Positions 5,606 to 7,032 of a DNA stretch of 7,032 nucleotides are shown piece by piece. Made by a program: the position numbers and the translations under genes. The notes beneath the pieces were generated by a model that worked only from the letters and a program-made list of their open reading frames with translations, was not told the origin of the DNA and did not search any database. Numbering within the stretch: position 1 is the first letter of the stretch; each line of letters begins with the position of its first letter. Source of the DNA: Oxalobacteraceae bacterium UBA6704 (lineage in GTDB: Bacteria; Pseudomonadota; Gammaproteobacteria; Burkholderiales; Burkholderiaceae_D); assembly GCA_002454505.1 (NCBI GenBank), contig DKJA01000160.1, positions 1 to 7,032 on the forward strand, written 5' to 3'.

Positions 5606-6757
5606 ATGAAGAAGATTCTGTTGGGATGTGCGGTGGCGCTGTGCGCGCTGCCGGCCGCGCGGGCTGTCGATATCAAGGCCGGCGACTGGACTGTCAACGT
5701 GGGCGGAATCGTCAACGCGTATTACACGCACGTGTCGTGCTCGGGCGATGTGGTCGGCGGCCTGGCACTGGGCAGCCGTGCCATCGGCTGCGGCGGCGAG
5801 GATGGCCGCACGACCATCGGCAACGGGCTGCTGCCGAACGGGCTGGTCACATCCGCCACGTCGAGGCAAGGCGACTTCGACATCAAGGCGCACATCGGCA
5901 TCTATCACGCTACCGCCACCGACAGCGCGATCGACCAGAACAGCGACGTCGACGTGCGGCAGGCGTACTTCTCGTTCGGCAACGAGAGCATGGGCACCAT
6001 CAAGCTGGGGCGGGACAACGGCATCTTCGGCAATAACGCCATCTTCGGCGACATGACGCTGATCGGCGCGGGCGCGGCCACACAGGCAACGCAGCGTGGC
6101 CGTGTCTCGCTGGGCCATATCGGCGCCGGCTATACCTATGTGGGCTATTACGGCCAGATCGCATGGACATCGCCGAAGTTCGCGGGCACCGTGTTCGACG
6201 TCGCACTGGTCAGCCCCGTCGACGATTCGCCGATCGTGGCGGCAAAACGCTATAAAACGAAATCGGCACCACAGGTGCAGGCGCAGCTGATGTACGCGGC
6301 CGATGGCCTGAAGGGATGGATCGGCGCGAAGACGCAGAAGTTTTACGGCGCCGAGGCGGGTACGGACGACTTCACCATGGCCGTGTACGAGGCGGGCGCG
6401 TCGTGGCAGGGCGGGCCGGCCGGGGTGCTGGTCAATTACCAGGGCGGGCGCGGGCTGGGGATACTGTCCGATGCGGACCAGGGCGATGTGCGCTCGAAGA
6501 ACTGGTTCATTCAGGGGACTTATAAAACCACGGAGAAGCTCAAGCTGGGCCTCAGCTACGGGATGAGCCGCAACGATGACGATGAGCCCGGCACTGCGGG
6601 GCTGAAGTCGAATGCGAACGTCACCGTGGGGGCGTACTACTCGCTGAACTCGTATGTCACGCTGGTCGCCGAAGTGGGCCAGACGCGGTCGAAAGCCTTC
6701 GCCGGCGGCGAGGCGAAAATGAACGGCGGCGCGGTGGGCGGCATCATTATCTTCTGA
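5606..6757 (+). CDS. Outer-membrane porin (Gram-negative porin family)
   Basis: The 383-residue precursor starts with a clear signal peptide (MKKILLGCAVALCALPAARA, cleaved near residue 20). The mature protein is rich in Gly, Tyr and alternating polar/hydrophobic beta strands and ends in IIIF, the C-terminal Phe used by the BAM machinery. VRQAYFSFGNESMGTIKLGRDNGIFGNNAIF (about 116-146) is the typical porin segment before and within constriction loop L3. It should form a passive, probably trimeric, channel for small solutes. The ATG at 5606 follows AAAGGGAGA (5592-5600). Two cysteines, Cys45 and Cys62, lie in the first extracellular region and could form a disulfide. The gene has its own promoter region after the terminator and no clear terminator of its own. 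Substrate unknown; the context suggests uptake related to alcohol or aldehyde use. Confidence 0.9.
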   Translation: MKKILLGCAVALCALPAARAVDIKAGDWTVNVGGIVNAYYTHVSCSGDVVGGLALGSRAIGCGGEDGRTTIGNGLLPNGLVTSATSRQGDFDIKAHIGIYHATATDSAIDQNSDVDVRQAYFSFGNESMGTIKLGRDNGIFGNNAIFGDMTLIGAGAATQATQRGRVSLGHIGAGYTYVGYYGQIAWTSPKFAGTVFDVALVSPVDDSPIVAAKRYKTKSAPQVQAQLMYAADGLKGWIGAKTQKFYGAEAGTDDFTMAVYEAGASWQGGPAGVLVNYQGGRGLGILSDADQGDVRSKNWFIQGTYKTTEKLKLGLSYGMSRNDDDEPGTAGLKSNANVTVGAYYSLNSYVTLVAEVGQTRSKAFAGGEAKMNGGAVGGIIIF

Positions 6758-6772
6758 CGTCATCGAAAAGAT

Positions 6773-6828
6773 GCTGCGAGGGACTTGCAGAGTGAGATCC
6801 GCTTTGCTATAGTTCTGTCCCTCGCAGC
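6773..6828. repeat. 12-bp perfect inverted repeat flanking a promoter core
   Basis: GCTGCGAGGGAC (6773-6784) is the exact reverse complement of GTCCCTCGCAGC (6817-6828), with 32 bases between. The spacer contains a promoter-like pair (see 6785-6813). No T-run follows the right arm, so it is not a classic terminator of the porin gene, though it could still slow or end transcription. Either an operator-like or a transcript-end role is possible. Confidence 0.7.
6785..6813 (+). promoter_or_regulatory. Sigma-70-type promoter, probable upstream rrn promoter (P1)
   Basis: TTGCAG (6785-6790), a 17-base spacer, then TATAGT (6808-6813) with an extended -10 TGC directly before it. The -10 is strong (5 of 6) and the -35 weak (3 of 6). 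The start would be near 6820, inside the right arm of the flanking inverted repeat. It points toward the predicted rRNA operon. Confidence 0.55.
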
Positions 6829-6879
6829 GAACAACGCAGAAATGCAGAACGTAGCGAGATGTTCGAAGCGCGATGCGCT

Positions 6880-6932
6880 GAAAACAAAGAAGTAAAAGAG
6901 GGGTTGACGAGAATCACGAAACACTAGATAAT
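6880..6932 (+). promoter_or_regulatory. Strong sigma-70 promoter with UP-like A-tracts, probable main rrn promoter (P2)
   Basis: TTGACG (6904-6909) and GATAAT (6927-6932) each match consensus at 5 of 6 positions and are separated by 17 bases. The upstream stretch 6880-6899 is A-rich (AAAACAAAGAAG, then TAAAAG), as expected for an UP element contacting the RNA polymerase alpha subunit. Transcription should start near 6939-6941. The pattern, including CTCTCTGCTGCTGACG after it, is like rRNA operon promoters of Oxalobacteraceae as I recall them. Confidence 0.8.
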
Positions 6933-6948
6933 CTTGCCTCTCTGCTGC

Positions 6949-6970
6949 TGACGAACACAACGCTTCGTCA
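6949..6970 (+). promoter_or_regulatory. Leader hairpin of the rRNA transcript
   Basis: TGACGAA (6949-6955) pairs perfectly with TTCGTCA (6964-6970) around an 8-base loop, starting about 9 bases after the predicted P2 transcript start. There is no T-run, so it is a leader structure rather than a terminator. Confidence 0.6.
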
Positions 6971-6988
6971 CCGGGTCTGAATAAGATC

Positions 6989-7026
6989 CAGCGCGGCACC
7001 GCTGAAAAGCGAAGAATTCTTTAACA
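6989..7026 (+). promoter_or_regulatory. boxB/boxA-like antitermination site of the 16S rRNA leader
   Basis: A boxB-like hairpin CAGCG-N6-CGCTG (6989-7004) is followed by TTCTTTAACA (7017-7026), which matches the E. coli rrn boxA (CTCTTTAACA) except at the first base. The order boxB then boxA is that of rrn leaders, where NusA, NusB and NusE (S10) with SuhB prevent early termination. TTTAACAATCGAC at the right edge is typical of the stretch before 16S rRNA, so the mature 16S gene should begin shortly after the window. Confidence 0.75.
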
Positions 7027-7032
7027 ATCGAC

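Noticed and set aside
5462..6763. Long open frame on the minus strand opposite the porin
   Set aside because: Composition is that of a shadow frame, while the plus strand has a signal peptide, porin motifs and terminal Phe.
6867..6879. Small hairpin AGCGC-GAT-GCGCT as a porin terminator
   Set aside because: Stem of only 5 bp, followed by A-rich instead of T-rich DNA, and located between the two rrn promoters.
6760..6999. 79-codon minus-strand frame over the rRNA leader region
   Set aside because: It lies across the promoters and leader elements, has no clear ribosome binding site and no recognisable protein features.

Overview
The window reads as chromosomal DNA of a GC-rich Gram-negative betaproteobacterium, most likely Burkholderiales and plausibly Oxalobacteraceae (Massilia-like). 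This rests on the codon bias, two outer-membrane proteins with signal peptides and terminal Phe, and a right-hand edge that looks like a betaproteobacterial rRNA-operon leader. The genus is inferred from sequence style only.

Layout: (1) 1-96 is probably the last codons of an upstream gene whose stop overlaps the next start (ATGA). (2) 93-1118 (+) encodes RNA 3'-terminal phosphate cyclase, RtcA. (3) 1115-3235 (-) encodes a TonB-dependent receptor closely resembling E. coli YncD, now called PqqU, the importer of pyrroloquinoline quinone (PQQ). It converges on rtcA and their stop codons overlap. (4) 3236-3486 is a divergent regulatory region with a near-perfect sigma-54 promoter and an upstream dyad. 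(5) 3487-5007 (+) encodes an ExaC/AcoD-type NAD-dependent (acet)aldehyde dehydrogenase, followed 2 nt later by a DUF779 protein (5010-5393). A textbook intrinsic terminator (5413-5438) ends this unit. (6) 5606-6757 (+) encodes a general-type porin, preceded by a second, weaker sigma-54-like promoter. (7) 6758-7032 is non-coding. It holds two tandem sigma-70-type promoters, a leader hairpin and boxB/boxA-like antitermination signals, consistent with a 16S rRNA gene starting just past the right edge.

How the genes may work together: bacterial PQQ-dependent alcohol dehydrogenases make aldehydes in the periplasm, and ExaC-type dehydrogenases oxidise these to acids in the cytoplasm. A PQQ receptor divergent from an ExaC-like enzyme, plus a porin with a similar promoter type, suggests a small sigma-54-controlled alcohol/aldehyde module that may scavenge external PQQ. 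The gene families are well supported. The module and its co-regulation are inference. RtcA (RNA end processing) and the rRNA operon are probably unrelated neighbours. I saw no mobile element, CRISPR array or tRNA gene.
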